Shown here one piece after another: positions 45,958 to 58,370 of a stretch of DNA of 64,000 bases. The DNA lies in the NCBI GenBank assembly GCA_025526995.1, contig JAHLKG010000005.1, positions 372,001-436,000 on the forward strand, written 5' to 3'. Origin of the DNA: Powellomyces hirtus. Its lineage: Eukaryota; Chytridiomycota; Chytridiomycetes; Spizellomycetales; Powellomycetaceae. A program made the position numbers and the translations under genes. The first letter of the stretch is position 1, and every line of letters starts with the position of its first letter. The notes beneath the pieces are model-generated. The model had not been told where the DNA came from. It worked only from the letters and a program-made list of their open reading frames with translations, and did no database searches.

Positions 45958-48900
45958 CTACTCGATCCTCAGAACCTTTTTCAGGCGGATAACCAACTGC
46001 CAGTCTTCTTGGCTGAGGTCCTTTCGGAACGTCTCCTTGAGAATCTCGATAGAAGGTCGAGTAATCTAAATAGAACGGAAACCAAGGGCCGTCAATTCAA
46101 GTTACATCACAGCATGACTGGGATGGCAATGAGAGACACTTACCGCAGAGTACAACTCATTCTTCTCAGTAAAGTGACGTCCAAACAACTTTGGTGTTTC
46201 GTAGTCAGCACATTCGATCTTGATGGCCACTCCCGGTCCGCCCTTCTTGGCTTCCTGCTGAGCCTTGTGATTGAGCTCGATGCTGGTGACACGTCCAAGT
46301 TTAATAACAGCCTTTGCTTCCTCGTTGTAGACCGCCAGCGGGGTTCCGATACGGAGGGATCCGGCGGTAACGTCAACACCTAGAATGATGGGGTTACGTC
46401 TAGAGAAGACCATTCCCGGAACGATGCGCAGGGCGCACGGGAAGATGGCTTTTGGTGCAGCATCGGCCCGCTTCTTCTCCTCCATTTCCTTCATATACGC
46501 GGTGAAGGCATCAAACAGGTGGTAAATGATCTCGGCGGAGAACACCTTAACACCGAGCTCTTCCGCCAGCTGCATGGCATCTTTGTCGATGGGGACATCG
46601 AATGCCAGCATCTGAGCGTACTCACGCGCGCGCTCCAACATGATGGAGGCACGGATAATGTCCTTTTTGTGCACGGGTCCAATGTTGATGACTGAGACGG
46701 GGATGTTGGACGCTTTCAAGAACGTCAGCAGGGCTTCCAGCGATCCCAGAGTGGATGCTTGCACAGCAACCCCCTTGCCAGATTTGTCAATGTTGTTCAA
46801 CAACGAGGTCAGGTCGCCCATGACCTCTTCCTTGATGTCGTCCTCATCGTCGTCAGGACCGATGACCATCAGTCGCGAACCGGCGATCGCCTTTTCAAGA
46901 TCTGGCGCAGAGATCTTGATACCGAGAGAAGCCTTGACGGATTTGTGATGGATATACTGCGATTTTATTCGCAACTCTCGCATCGGTTGTGGCGTCAACA
47001 GCGCTCGGACGGTCGTCACAATGGGCCCGTTCAAACCACAGAGACATATCCGGTCTCCTTCGTTCAACACGCCGTTGGACAGGACCACGTCGATGGTAGT
47101 TCCCAATCCTTCGACAACCTTCACTTCCAGAACGGTACACTCGAGCTCCGACAGATACATCAATCGCTCGGTCATACGGGTCTGCGTTAAGTCAATCAGC
47201 AGGTGAAGCAAGTCCGGAATACCTTCGCCGGTAATGGCGGACGTTGGAACCAGCGACACGTTCTTGGCAAAATTCGGGTTGTCCCAGTACAAGCAGGCGT
47301 TCAGACCCTGTTCGGCAAATTCGAGGATCGTCTTGTCAACACGTTCTTGGAATTCCTTGAGAACGTGAGGCTTTTGTGAAGCAAGGGTATCCCGCGTTGG
47401 GTGGTCTGGCATGGCTTTCCAATCGTACATACGATCGATCTTGTTGAGGGCGACAATGAAGGGGGTTTTGCGCTGACGGAGCAGGCCAAGGGATTCGAGG
47501 GTTTGTGGTTCCAGACCGTGAACAATGTCAACAACCAGAATGGCGATGTTACAAAGTGACGATCCTCGAGATCGCAAGTTGGTGAAAGATTCGTGACCGG
47601 GTGTGTCAATGATCAAGAGACCAGGGAGCTTGTAACCCGGGTCCACATCCTTGTGCAGCAGAGCGGTCTTCTCTTTGATTGCGTCCATCGGGAAGTAGGT
47701 TGCACCGATTTGCTGGGTAATACCACCGGCTTCTCCTTCCTGCACATTGGTCTGACGAACCTTGTCCAGAAGCTTCGTCTTACCAGTGTCGACGTGTCCC
47801 AAAATACAGCAGATAGGTGATCGCAAGTCCTCTGATGATCTCGCAGCCATTGCTTGCTCATGTCTTTCTTGACGACGCGCGGCAGCTTCCTCTTTTCGTT
47901 TCAGGGCTTGCTTCTGCACTGCTGTGAGCTCCTCATCGGAAGACTCGTCTTCAGAATCCTCTTCGGAGTCGTCCTCGTCGCTATCTTCTTCCGAGTCTTC
48001 TTCTTCAGATTCCTCCTCAGACTCGGATTCGGCCTTCTTGGCAGCGGCTTTGCCAGCTTGCCCGGGTTTGGTTACCGCCTGTTTGGCAGGCGGAGCAGCC
48101 TTCTTTATTGACGCAACCGCAGCGGATTTGGCCTTTGGCTTGTTCTCTTCCTCCTCTTCGCTTTCCTGGTCCCAACTGTCCTTGACATCTTCTTCGTCGG
48201 TGGTGGCATCCCACGCGTCTTTCACATCCTCATCACTGGCCTCATCTGCCGCAGCAGCTTTGGAGGCGCCTTGCATGATTGCCAAAACACGTTCCGCCTC
48301 CTCTTCCGCGGCCGTTTTTGCGGCGGCAGCCTCAGCGGCAGCTGCCTCGGCCTCAGCCTCAGCCGCCTTCTCCTTTTCGCGCTTCAATCGATCAGCCTCA
48401 ACTTTCTGCAGACGCTCCTCCTCCTTGGCAGCGGCCTCCTGATCGGCTTTGGTTGCTTGCTTCTTCTTGCGACTGCCGTAGACAACCTTCTTTGGCTTCT
48501 TCTCAGCTTCCTCCTCCTCATCAGCATCCAACCCCTCAACCTTCATACCTGCAGCAATCATGGCATCTAACCGAGCCTTTTGCTGAGCTTGAGCAGCCTT
48601 CTGTGCAGGGGTCAGGTACTTGCCGGACTTTTTCAGCTCTTCTTTCTTCAGCTGTAATAGGCACAGAAGTCAGAAAAGATATGCTCGCTAAAAGAGAAGA
48701 ACTTGGCATGATTATACCCTTTCTTTCTCCTTCTTCCGGGCTTTAGCCTCCTCCTTCTTCCTCTCTTCCTCCTCAATCAGGGCCTGTTCCTCCGCCAATC
48801 GTCGTTCCTCTTCCTCGGCTTTCAGACGAGCTTCCTCCTCTGCAGCTTCCTGGGCAAGACGTGCTTCACGGAGAGCAGCAATGATACCAGCAGACTTCTT

Positions 48901-49749
48901 CTTTCCGGCAGCAGCACCCTTCTTCTTCTTATCGGCCTTCTCATCCTCAACGGGCTCACCGACAGGTTCCGGAGGTGTTGACACTGGTGACGCTTTGGCG
49001 GCAGCCTTCGGCTGTTGCTGCTTCTTGGCCAACTTTGCGCGCTCCTTGCGCTCTCGCTCTTTCTCCTTTTTGGATTTGATGCGGTTTTCGCCAGGCTCCT
49101 GTTCATCATCCTCCTCCTTCTTGGCCGCTTTCGCCTTCGATGCTGGTTGCAGCGCCGGGGAGTCTTCGTCTTCGTCCATTTGCGCAGTTATTTGGTCCAT
49201 CTCGGCGTCGAAATCGTCGGACTTTCCTTTCCCCTTTTTGCCCTTCTTTCCTTTGGTGGGTTTCGGGGCCTCTTCTACCAGGTCCGCATCGTCCGCTTCA
49301 TCGTCCACGTCCCCGTTCTTCTGCTGTTTGCCCTTCGCCGCCTTCTTATTGTTCTTCTTCACAGGGACATGTTCGGGCTCAGCATTGTCCTCGAGGTCCA
49401 GCTTCGCCAAAATGGCAGCGGCGTCTTCCTCGTCGTCAAAGCGGTTCTTCTTAGCTTTCTTTCCTTTCTTTCCCTTATTCGCCATGAGCGTAGCCATCAG
49501 GCCACCCAGCTCGGCTCCATCGGAAGGATCATTGAAATCATCGATGGAGTCTCCATCGAAACCCCCGGTGATGTCACCCTTGCCAAAGGTGATCTCCACT
49601 TCGGAATCGGACCCTGCTGGTGACTCACTGGAAAGGACACAATTTAACATGCTACTCGTATAGTGCATGTTATAAGATGTAAAACGCAAACCTTCTACTT
49701 ACGTCTTGACTGCCTGCTTGTTGGCTTTTGCTCCTTTCTTTTTCGCCAT
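45958..49749 (-). CDS. FUN12: Translation initiation factor eIF5B (Fun12)
   Basis: Ribosome-dependent GTPase that joins the 60S subunit to the initiation complex. Exons 49749-49703, 49627-48718, 48651-46144 and 46065-45958 give 1,190 residues. The first 590 or so residues are highly charged, with Lys/Glu runs and several Ser/Glu/Asp tracts, as in other eukaryotic eIF5B. The G domain starts at about residue 600: [12 protein letters not shown] (G1), IDTPGHESF (G3), NKIDRMYDW (G4) and SAITGEG (G5), followed by domains II-IV. The C-terminus, [17 protein letters not shown] to LKKVLRIE, is the eIF1A-binding region. The first exon is only 47 bases and ends inside a Thr codon. Confidence 0.96.
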
Positions 49750-50134
49750 GTTGTGTGGGGTGAAGCAGTACGAGCGCAAAGCTGTACTGAACTCTGGTGT
49801 TTTTTGGGACGTCAGACGGGGTGGCGCAGTCGGTTCAATTTGGTGCAGCGGTTCTTGTTACCCCGGCAACAACCATCATCACCCCCCAAGTGACTTGTTC
49901 TCATCCGTAAGACACTTCCACAACGAAACATCACAATGAATGTCGATGAAATTGGATTGAAATGATCTAAAAATGCTATAATACAGAATGAAGGGATCTG
50001 TCTCCCTCTAATTGCAGCGTAAATGGATGCTAATTCCTAACTAAGTTGTGCACTAGTGACTGGCACGCCCAGTCTCTAGTGTGGCCAGCCCGCCTGGGAC
50101 CAGTCGAGAGCTACTGAATGGAAGATGACCGTAC
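49750..50134. other. Intergenic region between nucleolin-like gene and eIF5B
   Basis: A 385-base spacer between two minus-strand genes, holding the eIF5B promoter and the nucleolin-like 3' UTR. No gene or tRNA was found. Confidence 0.4.
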
Positions 50135-50185
50135 TTAATCATCGTTGTTGAAAGTGGTCTATAATTCATCGTTGTTGAAAGTGGT
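50135..50185. repeat. Direct repeat across a 3' splice site
   Basis: The 21-base word tcatcgttgttgaaagtggtc occurs at 50139-50159 and again at 50166-50186 (plus strand). The first copy covers the coding end of the nucleolin-like gene and part of its acceptor; the second lies inside the final intron. Confidence 0.75.
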
Positions 50186-51896
50186 CATTAGTTAAAGCGA
50201 ACAAAAGGGCACGACAGTCTGCGTCAACAACATACCTTCTTTCCGGCAAACGCAGGTGCGCCACGGCCTCCACGGAATCCACCGCGGGCACCGCCACGGC
50301 CGCCACGACCGCCACGGTCACCACCGAAACCACCGCGGCCTCCACCACGGCCTCCGCCGAAACCACCACGTCCGCCACGACCGCCACGGTCACCACCGAA
50401 ACCACCACGGCCTCCTCCACGGCCTCCACCGAAACCACCAGCGCCACCGTTGTCGGGCTTGGGGCCAGCGTAGTCGATTCTCAGCGAACGACCATCCAGG
50501 TCCGCACCGTTGAGAGCCTGCAGAGCCGCAGTGGCGGTGTCGATGTCACCAAACTCAACGTAACCGAAACCTTTGGGGTTTCCGGTCTCACGGTCGGTTG
50601 GCAGACGGATGTGCACAACCTCTCCGTGCTCACCGAAAGTGTCCCGCACCATGTCTTCGGTGACGTTGAAGCTCAAATTGCCAATGAAAAGGGTGCTGGC
50701 AGGGGTAGATTTGGGGTTCTCAACGCGGTTGTTGCGTCCACCGGTGTTGCCGTCCGCGGGGCGAGGGGTGGAAATGTCAACCTTGATCGAGCGTCCATCC
50801 AATTCAGATCCGTTCCACTCGCAAGCCTTCTTGGCGGCGGCCCCGGTGGTGAACTCGACGTAACCGAATCTGTAGACGAGCAAGGTCAGACACCTGTCCC
50901 AGCTCATCACGGCGCGTACAAATCGATGCTTACCCCTTGGATCTTCCGGTTTCACGGTCAGTGATGATACGCACAGAGGTGATCTCACCGCACTCGGCGA
51001 AAGCTTCCTTGATGGACTCCTCAGTGGAGGCCCAGGCAAGGCCACCAACGAACACGGTGGTAGAGCTCTCGTCGTTGGACTCTGCGGTGGTGACGGCACC
51101 AGTTTCGGTCTTGGCCTTCTTGACAGCCTGCTTGGAGTCGCCAGAGTCCGCGGCGCGTTTCTTGGGCTTCTCCTCTTCTTCCTCGTCGGAAGAAGAATCG
51201 CTAGAGTCAGAGTCCGACTTGACCTTCTTGGCGGGCTTGTCCTCCTCGTCGTCGCTGCTGTCGTCGCTGGAGCTGTCCTCATCCTCCGAGTCGCGCTTGC
51301 GCTTTTCAGTTGCCTTCTCAGCTTCCTCGTCAGAGTCAGAGTCGTCCGAAGAGTCCTCCTTGGCGACGGTGGCCTTGGCCTCCTCCTCATCAGAAGAATC
51401 CGTGTCGGTGTCATCCTTGGCGGGGGTAAGTTTCTCGGCAGCCTTGGTAGGCTTGCCATTGACCTTGGCGGAGACCTTGACCTCGTTGACGGCGGGCTTG
51501 GCCTCCTCCTCAGAAGAGGATTCAGAGTCGCTGGAGTCAGAGTCAGAGTCAGCGGCAGCGGCGGCGGCCTTTTTTGGCGCCTCATCCTCAGAGGAGGAGT
51601 CATCGCTAGAAGACTCCTCGGCGGCCTTCTTCGCGGGCACCTTCTTCACGGGCTTCTCGTCCTCGGACGACGAATCGTCGCTGGAAGAGGACTCGACGAC
51701 GGGCTTGGCAACAACCTTCTTGACCTGCGGCGGCACTCAGATCAGCGACCAGTGACCAGACATTGCGGGTGCGGGTGTAAGGAGTGTGAGGGGCCAGCGA
51801 ACATACCTCCTTCTTTGTTGCGGCCTTCTTGCTGACCTTGACGGGGACGGCAGCAGCCTTTGCGGTCTTTGCAACCTTTGTCTCTTTCTTGCTCAT
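50135..51896 (-). CDS. Nucleolin-like protein (Gar2/Nsr1 type)
   Basis: Nucleolar RNA-binding protein for pre-rRNA processing and 40S biogenesis. Exons 51896-51807, 51724-50934, 50869-50236 and 50158-50135 give 512 residues. The order is the classic one: a basic N-terminus (MSKKETKVAKTAKAAAV), alternating Ser/Asp/Glu tracts and Lys/Ala patches (about residues 30-220), RRM1 (TVFVGGLAWASTEESI, then SKGFGYVEF across an intron), RRM2 (TLFIGNLSFNVTEDMV, NPKGFGYVEFGD) and a Gly/Arg-rich RGG tail of about 80 residues. The tiny last exon supplies TTFNNDD and stop. RNP motifs are intact. The RGG region is internally repetitive at DNA level. Confidence 0.94.
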
Positions 51897-52354
51897 TCTG
51901 GGAGTGTGTGTATGTGGGGGAAGGCAAGGGGGGTTCGGGTTGGAAAAAAAAAGGAAGCGAGAGCGAGGGCAAACGAAAGAAAGAAATATAAAGGAAACGC
52001 AGAAACGCACGCGGTTCGAGTGTCAACAAACACGCCAACCGCTCCAACGCAAGGCAAAGGCCAAAGGGGAAGGGGCAAACAAAAAGAAAAAAAGAGGAAA
52101 CTGAAGGGGGCTTGCGTCTGTCCCTCCTGTTTCTCTCTCCTTCCTAATATGGGTTAATGAGCCGTTAAGCCCGTGACCCTCACGTGGCCATTCTCAAGCC
52201 ACCCAAGCCACACTTCGCGACTGTGCCTAAATGTAGTCTACGTATGCGTCATCTTCCTCTCACTTCTCCATCACGTCACAAAAGCTCACCCTCCTCATCC
52301 CGCTATTTAATCTCATCTTCCGTCTCTCCCTCCTGCATAACCAGACCCCCATCA
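51897..52354. promoter_or_regulatory. Divergent upstream region, nucleolin-like gene/small protein
   Basis: This 458-base region has several purine-rich runs on the plus strand beside the nucleolin start, which read as pyrimidine-rich leader on the minus strand. A TATA-like ctatttaat at 52303-52311 lies about 45 bases before the small ORF. No gene was seen. Confidence 0.5.
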
Positions 52355-52711
52355 ATGTTTCCTCTGCTGAAAAACATCTCAACGTCCATCCGAACAATCA
52401 TTCGCAACGCATATCCTCGCACCTCGCTCGTTACATCCCACACCACACGAACCATGAGCTCAATCCCGCAAACCCGCAACAACACCGACGCCAAGGAAGA
52501 CAAGGACCCCAAGGGCGTCTCCCACAATGCCGGTGGCAACACCAACATCAATGCCTCATCGGGCGGCACAAAGTCTGGTTCGACGCTCACCGCTGAGGAG
52601 AAGGCCCACGAGCAGACGACGGCGGAAAAGCACTGGGGAACCACGCAAAAGTACCAGACCGAAGAAGAGGCTTACGGGTCAGACGCGAAAAAGTCCTCGG
52701 ACAAGCAATAG
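52355..52711 (+). CDS. Small hypothetical protein with mitochondrial-presequence-like N-terminus
   Basis: Single-exon frame of 118 residues. The first 34 (MFPLLKNISTSIRTIIRNAY and on) are basic, amphipathic and free of acid residues, like a mitochondrial targeting sequence. The remainder is hydrophilic and disordered, rich in Asn, Thr, Lys, Glu and Gly (SGSTLTAEEKAHEQTTAEKH). No known family is recognised. The frame is open back to 52184, but the ATG at 52355, just after a TATA-like site, is preferred. An internal ATG at residue 34 could give a cytosolic form. Confidence 0.6.
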   Translation: MFPLLKNISTSIRTIIRNAYPRTSLVTSHTTRTMSSIPQTRNNTDAKEDKDPKGVSHNAGGNTNINASSGGTKSGSTLTAEEKAHEQTTAEKHWGTTQKYQTEEEAYGSDAKKSSDKQ

Positions 52712-53170
52712 AAAGTGAATCTGAAATCACTCACAAGAGCGGGATGCCGCGGAGTTATCGAGATTCGGATTGCTGGGATTAGTACGACGGCGACTCGTAG
52801 CTTCCCCGCCATATCATGTGTTATGGCCAACCATGAACGTGTAAATACATTGAATAATATTATCAGATGGCCACCCTGTCCTTTTGTCTGTCCTTTTCTG
52901 GTTGCCAAAAGTCTGGCACTAATCGAAGAGCTCTGCTTGACTCGGTACCTTGCTGTCAATGCTTGAGTATCATAGAGCTCCGGTCCTCCACTATTGGCCA
53001 TGAAACGTCAGACTAGCTATCAATCTTCGCATCTGTAAAATGTAGAGCGGCAACCGTAGCAAACGAATAGAGAAATGGGTCCACGTCATTGCCAAGACGC
53101 GCGTAAGCAAGCTTCGTCCCAGCTGGACGGATACAGCCTGCAAGGAGAGACCGTACAAACTTAATTTGCA
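52712..53170. other. Intergenic region between the small protein and M14-like genes
   Basis: This 459-base stretch shows no recognisable gene. Frames on both strands are short and dissimilar to known proteins. Confidence 0.4.
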
Positions 53171-54777
53171 ATGACAATAATACCTTGGAGATCATTTTAC
53201 ACTGTTGCAGCATGCCTGTTCCACTTTCAGAACCTGGTTTTGGCAAGTAACCTACACGGCCGTGCGGAACCGTCATTTGCAGGCGGCGAGTTGGACAAAG
53301 GATCTCTGAATGGCTTCTGGACGGTGAGACTGTAGTCTCCCCTGCAAGCTCCCCTCGCTATACTGGTCTTAACCCCCCAATACTTAGTATACGGAAGTGG
53401 TCAATGCCTGCAAATTGCTAGCTGAAAAGTATCCAACGCTTGTCGAATATGGCAGCATTGGAAACTCCGTGGAAGGAAGGTTCGCAACTTGCTTCCTATG
53501 GGGGTTGCACTGCAGTACCCGTTGTCTCACAAGCCTCTCTTTAATAGGCCGATGCCGATCCTAACCCTCACAAACAAACAAAGCTCAGCAGTGCCTCTGG
53601 ACTCCAGACCTGCCTTGCTTCTGACGTCCCTCAGCCGAGGCAATGAACCTCTCTCCCTCGCCACCTTGCTCAACATTGTTAGACATATCGTACAGAACTC
53701 TGCCGATGTGACAGTAGCACAGCTGCTTTCCAGCACCAAGATTGTCTCTATTCCGATGGTCAATCCGGACGCGTGGAACGCTGCAACCACATCTCAATTT
53801 CATATCAAGAACATGCGAGACGTATGTTCAAAGACTCCACTGTCACGCGGCGTAGACCTGACAACGAACTGGGGATTCCACTGGGATACATATCTGCCCA
53901 GCTCGGATCTTCACAAGAACGAGGAGAAATATGAAAAGGAGTGCTCGGAATACTATCATGGGGCAGATCCGTTCAGCGAGCCAGAAACTGCGGCACTGAA
54001 AGCAGTTATCGAGACATCTGTCAAACCAAAGTCCATCATATTCTTCCGGCAAACGGATGCCGCCACCCCGTCGATAATCGTTCCATACACATACCATCCC
54101 TCCAACTCGGCCATTCAAACCTCGCGCTCGCTGTTTCGTGCCGAGGATGCCAAAGTCTACGAATCAATCATCACCGGCATGAACGCTAGTTCTGAAGGCC
54201 TCTACACGGCTGGAACAACCTGGGACATGTCCGGCCAAACAATCTCCGGATCGGATTTAGACTGGGCTTTTGATCAGGCCGGAATCTTCTCTGTGATGGT
54301 TCAAGTAGCTGCTAGCGGTGACAAGTCACTTCAAACCGCAGCTTCAAAGGTATGGCCACTTTTCATTTTGTGAGTAGATCCCTGTAGACCATTCGCTCAA
54401 ACTAAATTATGTCTGTCCAGCACCTGAACGCGACACTAGCCTTGGCAAACCTGATGTCGGCGTTGCCGTCAAAATCAGCCAAGCCAAACAAATCTCCCAT
54501 CTTGAAACACATCAAAAAAGCGGTCCTTAACATCCCGCTGATCCTCGGAGCTATCGCTGCCCTCCTGCTGGCTGTCGGCTTTGCGACGGCCCGTTTCTTG
54601 GGATACGACAAGATATGGGACAGATTCGTTCTCGGAGTGCAGCGTCTCAAGCGATGGAAAATGTACCGCAATTACACTTCTTTAGGAGCGAGCGGGAAGG
54701 ATGATGATGAAGAGGACGAGGACTTTGGATGGGCCTTGGACGAGGGCATCGCGGAAGAGGGAGGCTTCGAGCGATGA
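53171..54777 (+). CDS. Membrane-anchored M14 carboxypeptidase-like protein, probably inactive
   Basis: Exons 53171-53323, 53388-53479, 53548-54349 and 54421-54777 encode 467 residues. The start was chosen because it opens a signal peptide (MTIIPWRSFYTVAACLFHF). The M14 fold pattern follows: EYGSIGNSVEGRPMPILTL, a LLLTSLSRGNEP block, PMVNPDAW and GVDLTTNWGFHW. Catalytic features are lost: the HxxE zinc motif reads RGNE (R112, E115), DLNRNF is DLTTNW, and the second zinc histidine appears to be R249 (IIFFRQTD). The final glutamate is also not apparent. A TM segment at about 386-408 (IPLILGAIAALLLAVGFATA) and an acidic cytosolic tail complete it. It is likely a surface or endomembrane pseudoenzyme. 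Confidence 0.75.
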
Positions 54778-55399
54778 AACTTTTTTATCATCATTCACTT
54801 TCCGATATAGCGATACCGTGCGCGAATCCATGTATTTGTACATACACATTTTAATCATATGCCACTGCCGGCCACCACGACCCGTTGAACACAGCTTGCA
54901 ATCTTTGGTCTGTGTCCCTTGCACGTTTGTCAATCACGTGACCGGCCGAGCGCTGGGTACAAGTCCAGAAGGGGGCATCGAAGGGCCTTGAGGTCAAATT
55001 CGAGAAAACTGGGAAAGCCCATCCAGACTTTCACATTTTGTACCGCCTGTGTCATTTCTCCGTAGACCGACCACTCAACTAGATTGCCTCGCGCGTTGGA
55101 GCGAAAAGGTACCCGTCGCCTCATGTAAGTGCAACACGACCAGAGCAACACGCGTGGGTTGATATTCTTCTCGGACACGCTCGCCGGGATGTTGGAGTGA
55201 GATCTGGGTTGCTGATCAGTAAAGGGGCATAATGAGGGTTGGAAGCTCTTTAGAGCTATAGTGCCACCATGAACTGGGACGGAGTGGGAAGAACCTGGGC
55301 AACGGAAAGTTTGCAACGCATGGCCTTCAACTGACCAAGAACAATGCTCCAATCCCACGCCTCCATATCATCGACATATAGTTTCACGGCCCACATATC
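54778..55399. other. Intergenic region between M14-like and RSC9 genes
   Basis: This 622-base stretch has no recognisable gene. A 142-codon minus-strand frame (54930-55358) has no family similarity and overlaps other frames. Confidence 0.4.
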
Positions 55400-58370
55400 A
55401 TGTCCGCTCCAGCGACTCCTGCGCCGCCATCTCCAAAACCCCCTGGAAGACCACGGACCAAAGCAGAATATGAAGATGCCATCGAACGCACACCTGAATA
55501 TGATGCATTCATGAAGGAGATAGACGAGTTCAACAAAAGCTTTGGGTATGTTGTATTGGCAGTTTGTGTACCAGATCACCAGAGCTGACGATGTATGATA
55601 GTGTTACGGTTCAACGTGAGCCGGTGCTGGGGGGAAAGCGGTTGGACATGTATCGCATATACCAATGGGTTATTGAAGCAGGAGGATACGACCAGGTACG
55701 ATGGCAGTCAGATTCAAGCTCTTCACTTGCCGTCCTGGGAAGGTTTAACGAACATGGTCCTAAAGGTCACTACTGCGCGAGGATGGAAAAAGATCACAGA
55801 TCCTTTCAATCTTCCGGCGACTTGCACAAACAGTGCATATGTTGTAAAGCAGCTTTATCAGAAGTTCCTTTTGAACTACGAGCAGCACAAAGTTCACGGA
55901 AAGTCAATGGAGGAATTGCACCAACAAAAGCGACCCGTTGACCAGATGTCAAACGGGACTGCTGACGACTCGACTCCCAACTCTCCGGAAGTGAGACCGA
56001 AACGCAAATTGGTAGCTGCCATACCTGCCGTCCCCACCGTACCCACAGTCGATACCCCTCCGATAGGCTCGCCAGCGCCCGAAATCAAGCCCGCCCTCCT
56101 AACCGCCGCAACACCCGCGCCCAAACCCGCAGTTGTACCTACCATCGCCCCCCTAGTGGCGGCCCCAACGCCTGTGCCGATACCAGTACTTACGCCAGCA
56201 CCAGCCACAACACCGGCGCCCCAGCCACCGGTAGTAGTGCCTATTCCTGCGATATCCGCCCCGGTCTCAACCCCGTCCGCACCCGTAGCAGCAAGAAGAC
56301 AGTTTGGTAAGAAATGTTGTCCCTATCTTGTCCAAGGTTCTTGCAAACTCTAACCTCATCTCCAGCGCCTAGCGAACCGCTGCATAAGCGACTGCGTCTG
56401 ATGGCAGAGGCCAATATCAATGCTGCTGCCAGAAGCGCCCCTTCTTCCACGCCCAGAGCGCAACGGAGAGCACGGCCTGCTATGGTGGCTGTCAATCCGG
56501 ATGATGATGGACGTGATGGTAAGGATTATATGCTCGCTGAAGCACGCAGGGTGGGCTGTTGTAATTCTAATGTTGTCGAATAGAAAAGTATCTTTATGGC
56601 GCGTGGCAGAATCGGCTCATGTTGGCCATGGCCTCGAAACTACCGAACGAGGTTGACTGGGCGTTCGCCAAGCTCATCAAATTATCGTATAGTAAGAACT
56701 TCTATCTTGGAATCCTTCCCGGTGTACTTGAGGAGATTTTGGATCATGCGGCGCCATTGTTCGACAATCTGGAACTGAGAAGGCAGAATGGGATCATCGA
56801 AACTCGCATCAAGAGTGACAGCCACTTGGCCCCAATCAGCAACGTTAGCGTCTTCCACAACCCAGAAGCGGAGAACCTGATGGAACGTGTACTCCAAGGT
56901 CTCCATGTCATACGCAATCTCTCATTCTGGCCGGACAACGCACTCTATTTCGTCAAAAACTACACACTGCTTACGTATATGGCCAAGGGGATAGCGCTAG
57001 CAGGTTTCTCCCGGTACATCGAGATTAAACACTACTGCCTGGATCTCTTGGAGAATTTGTCGCCATACTACATTCTCCAAGGAAAGGACGACTTCTTCCT
57101 GGCCATCTTACGGCAGATGATTATGGAGGATGACCAGGCTCTGATTATAGCCTCGACAGAAACCCTTACTCGATTCTGCGCCAGTGAAGTCAACTCTCGC
57201 ATTTTGCTGGAGGCTGACAACGCTCCGCTGGTGCGAAGGCTCCTCCAACTCTTACTGGTACCCGACGAACGGCTCGTCACCGCTGTCTTGGACTGGTTCT
57301 ATGAGTTTTCCAGCCTTGGAAATAGTGCCAGCTTATTGATCGTGGAGGCTGCTGGGTACAACGTATTGAAGTTATTGATAAAATTTCTCGCGTGGCAAGG
57401 ATTCAACAAGAAGCGTCCGTCAGTGCATGGACAGACAGGTTCGACTGTCCCCGCATTTGGAACCTCTGCGGGTACCCCGGCCGCGCTTCCTATGGCAACG
57501 CCGCAAGGCAAACGACTGTCTACCACTCTGCCGCCAGAGTTTACGAAGGTTGCAGGTCAAACGAACGGCAGCACTAGCGATGTATCGGAGCCAGTTGCCA
57601 TGGATGGGATCTCGTATGCTGGTCAGCCGCTACTCACATCGGATGGTTCCATCGCGTCACCGATGCAGGGGATTGCCTACTTGGCAAACACGGCTCTCGG
57701 AAATGACGGCGACTTGGATCCCGCAGCCTTCCCATTATCGTCAGCACAGGGGTCGCCGTCAAGTGAACAATTACCATTACCAATTGAATGCTGTTGGAGG
57801 CAAACGAATGGGAGCGAGGCGGGGACAACAACCACATCAACGTGCCCGCAACGGTTTGCCACCAGCGATTTGTTGTTTGCACATGTGCAAACAGAACACA
57901 TGCCGTCTGGCGCGCCAATTGACGGATGTCGTTGGAAAGCGTGCACGCGCGGCGGCACAGGGGAAACGGAGAAATGGAACCGTATGCGACTACTCAAGCA
58001 CGTTGTTACGCATTTTGGAGAGGGCGACGTGAAGTTAGCGGACAGCGCGAGCAAGTCAGCGCGGAGCGAGTCTCAGGAATTGGTCACTGAGCCAACGAGC
58101 ACAATCGTAGCCCCTGTCCCGAACCTGAAAGGAGCTGCTACGGCGGCTTACGCGCACACACGCGCTCGGTCGGTACCGACAGCGGAAGAGGAGTTGAAGG
58201 GCATCCCGCTTACGGCCATGTTGGTTCTGAGAAACCTCGCGCGCGTCCCTGACAATCGGGCGCTATTTGCGGCGGTGGAAGGTCCTTTGGTTATCAAGAT
58301 GTGCTCCGAAAAGCGTTTTGCGAAGGGATTGGCTGGCGTGCTCGCGGAGCTGAACAGGAAGGAGGCGTGA
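55400..58370 (+). CDS. RSC9: ARID-domain chromatin-remodelling subunit (Rsc9/ARID2-like)
   Basis: Probable subunit of a SWI/SNF-class RSC/PBAF remodeller. Exons 55400-55545, 55602-55695, 55766-56306, 56366-56518 and 56584-58370 give 906 residues. The N-terminal ARID is assembled from three exons: AFMKEIDEFNKSFG, PVLGGKRLDMYRIYQWVIEAGGYDQ and TTARGWKKITDPFNL. A proline/alanine/threonine-rich linker (about 160-260) follows. The large last exon encodes an armadillo-like helical region (NLSFWPDNALYFVKN, DLLENLSPYYIL, LVRRLLQLLLVPDERLV) and then C2H2-type zinc-finger elements (CCWRQ, CPQRFATSDLLFAHVQTEH, CRWKAC to HVVTHFG), as in ARID2/Rsc9. The Pro/Ala tract is repetitive. Confidence 0.85.

Noticed and set aside
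48881..49663. Long plus-strand frames opposite the eIF5B N-terminal region (260 and 202 codons)
   Set aside because: Serine- and leucine-rich translations are the mirror of Lys/Glu-rich coding; no start context or homology.
50256..50445. Glycine/arginine DNA repeats considered as a CRISPR or satellite array
   Set aside because: They are codon repeats of the RGG tail of the nucleolin-like gene, without unique spacers.
50937..51755. Plus-strand 272-codon frame opposite the nucleolin-like gene
   Set aside because: Low-complexity Ser/Leu/Ala product mirrors the acidic repeats of the real gene.
53527..53803. Minus-strand frames opposite the M14-like gene
   Set aside because: No homology; the plus strand shows an ordered M14 pattern across consistent introns.
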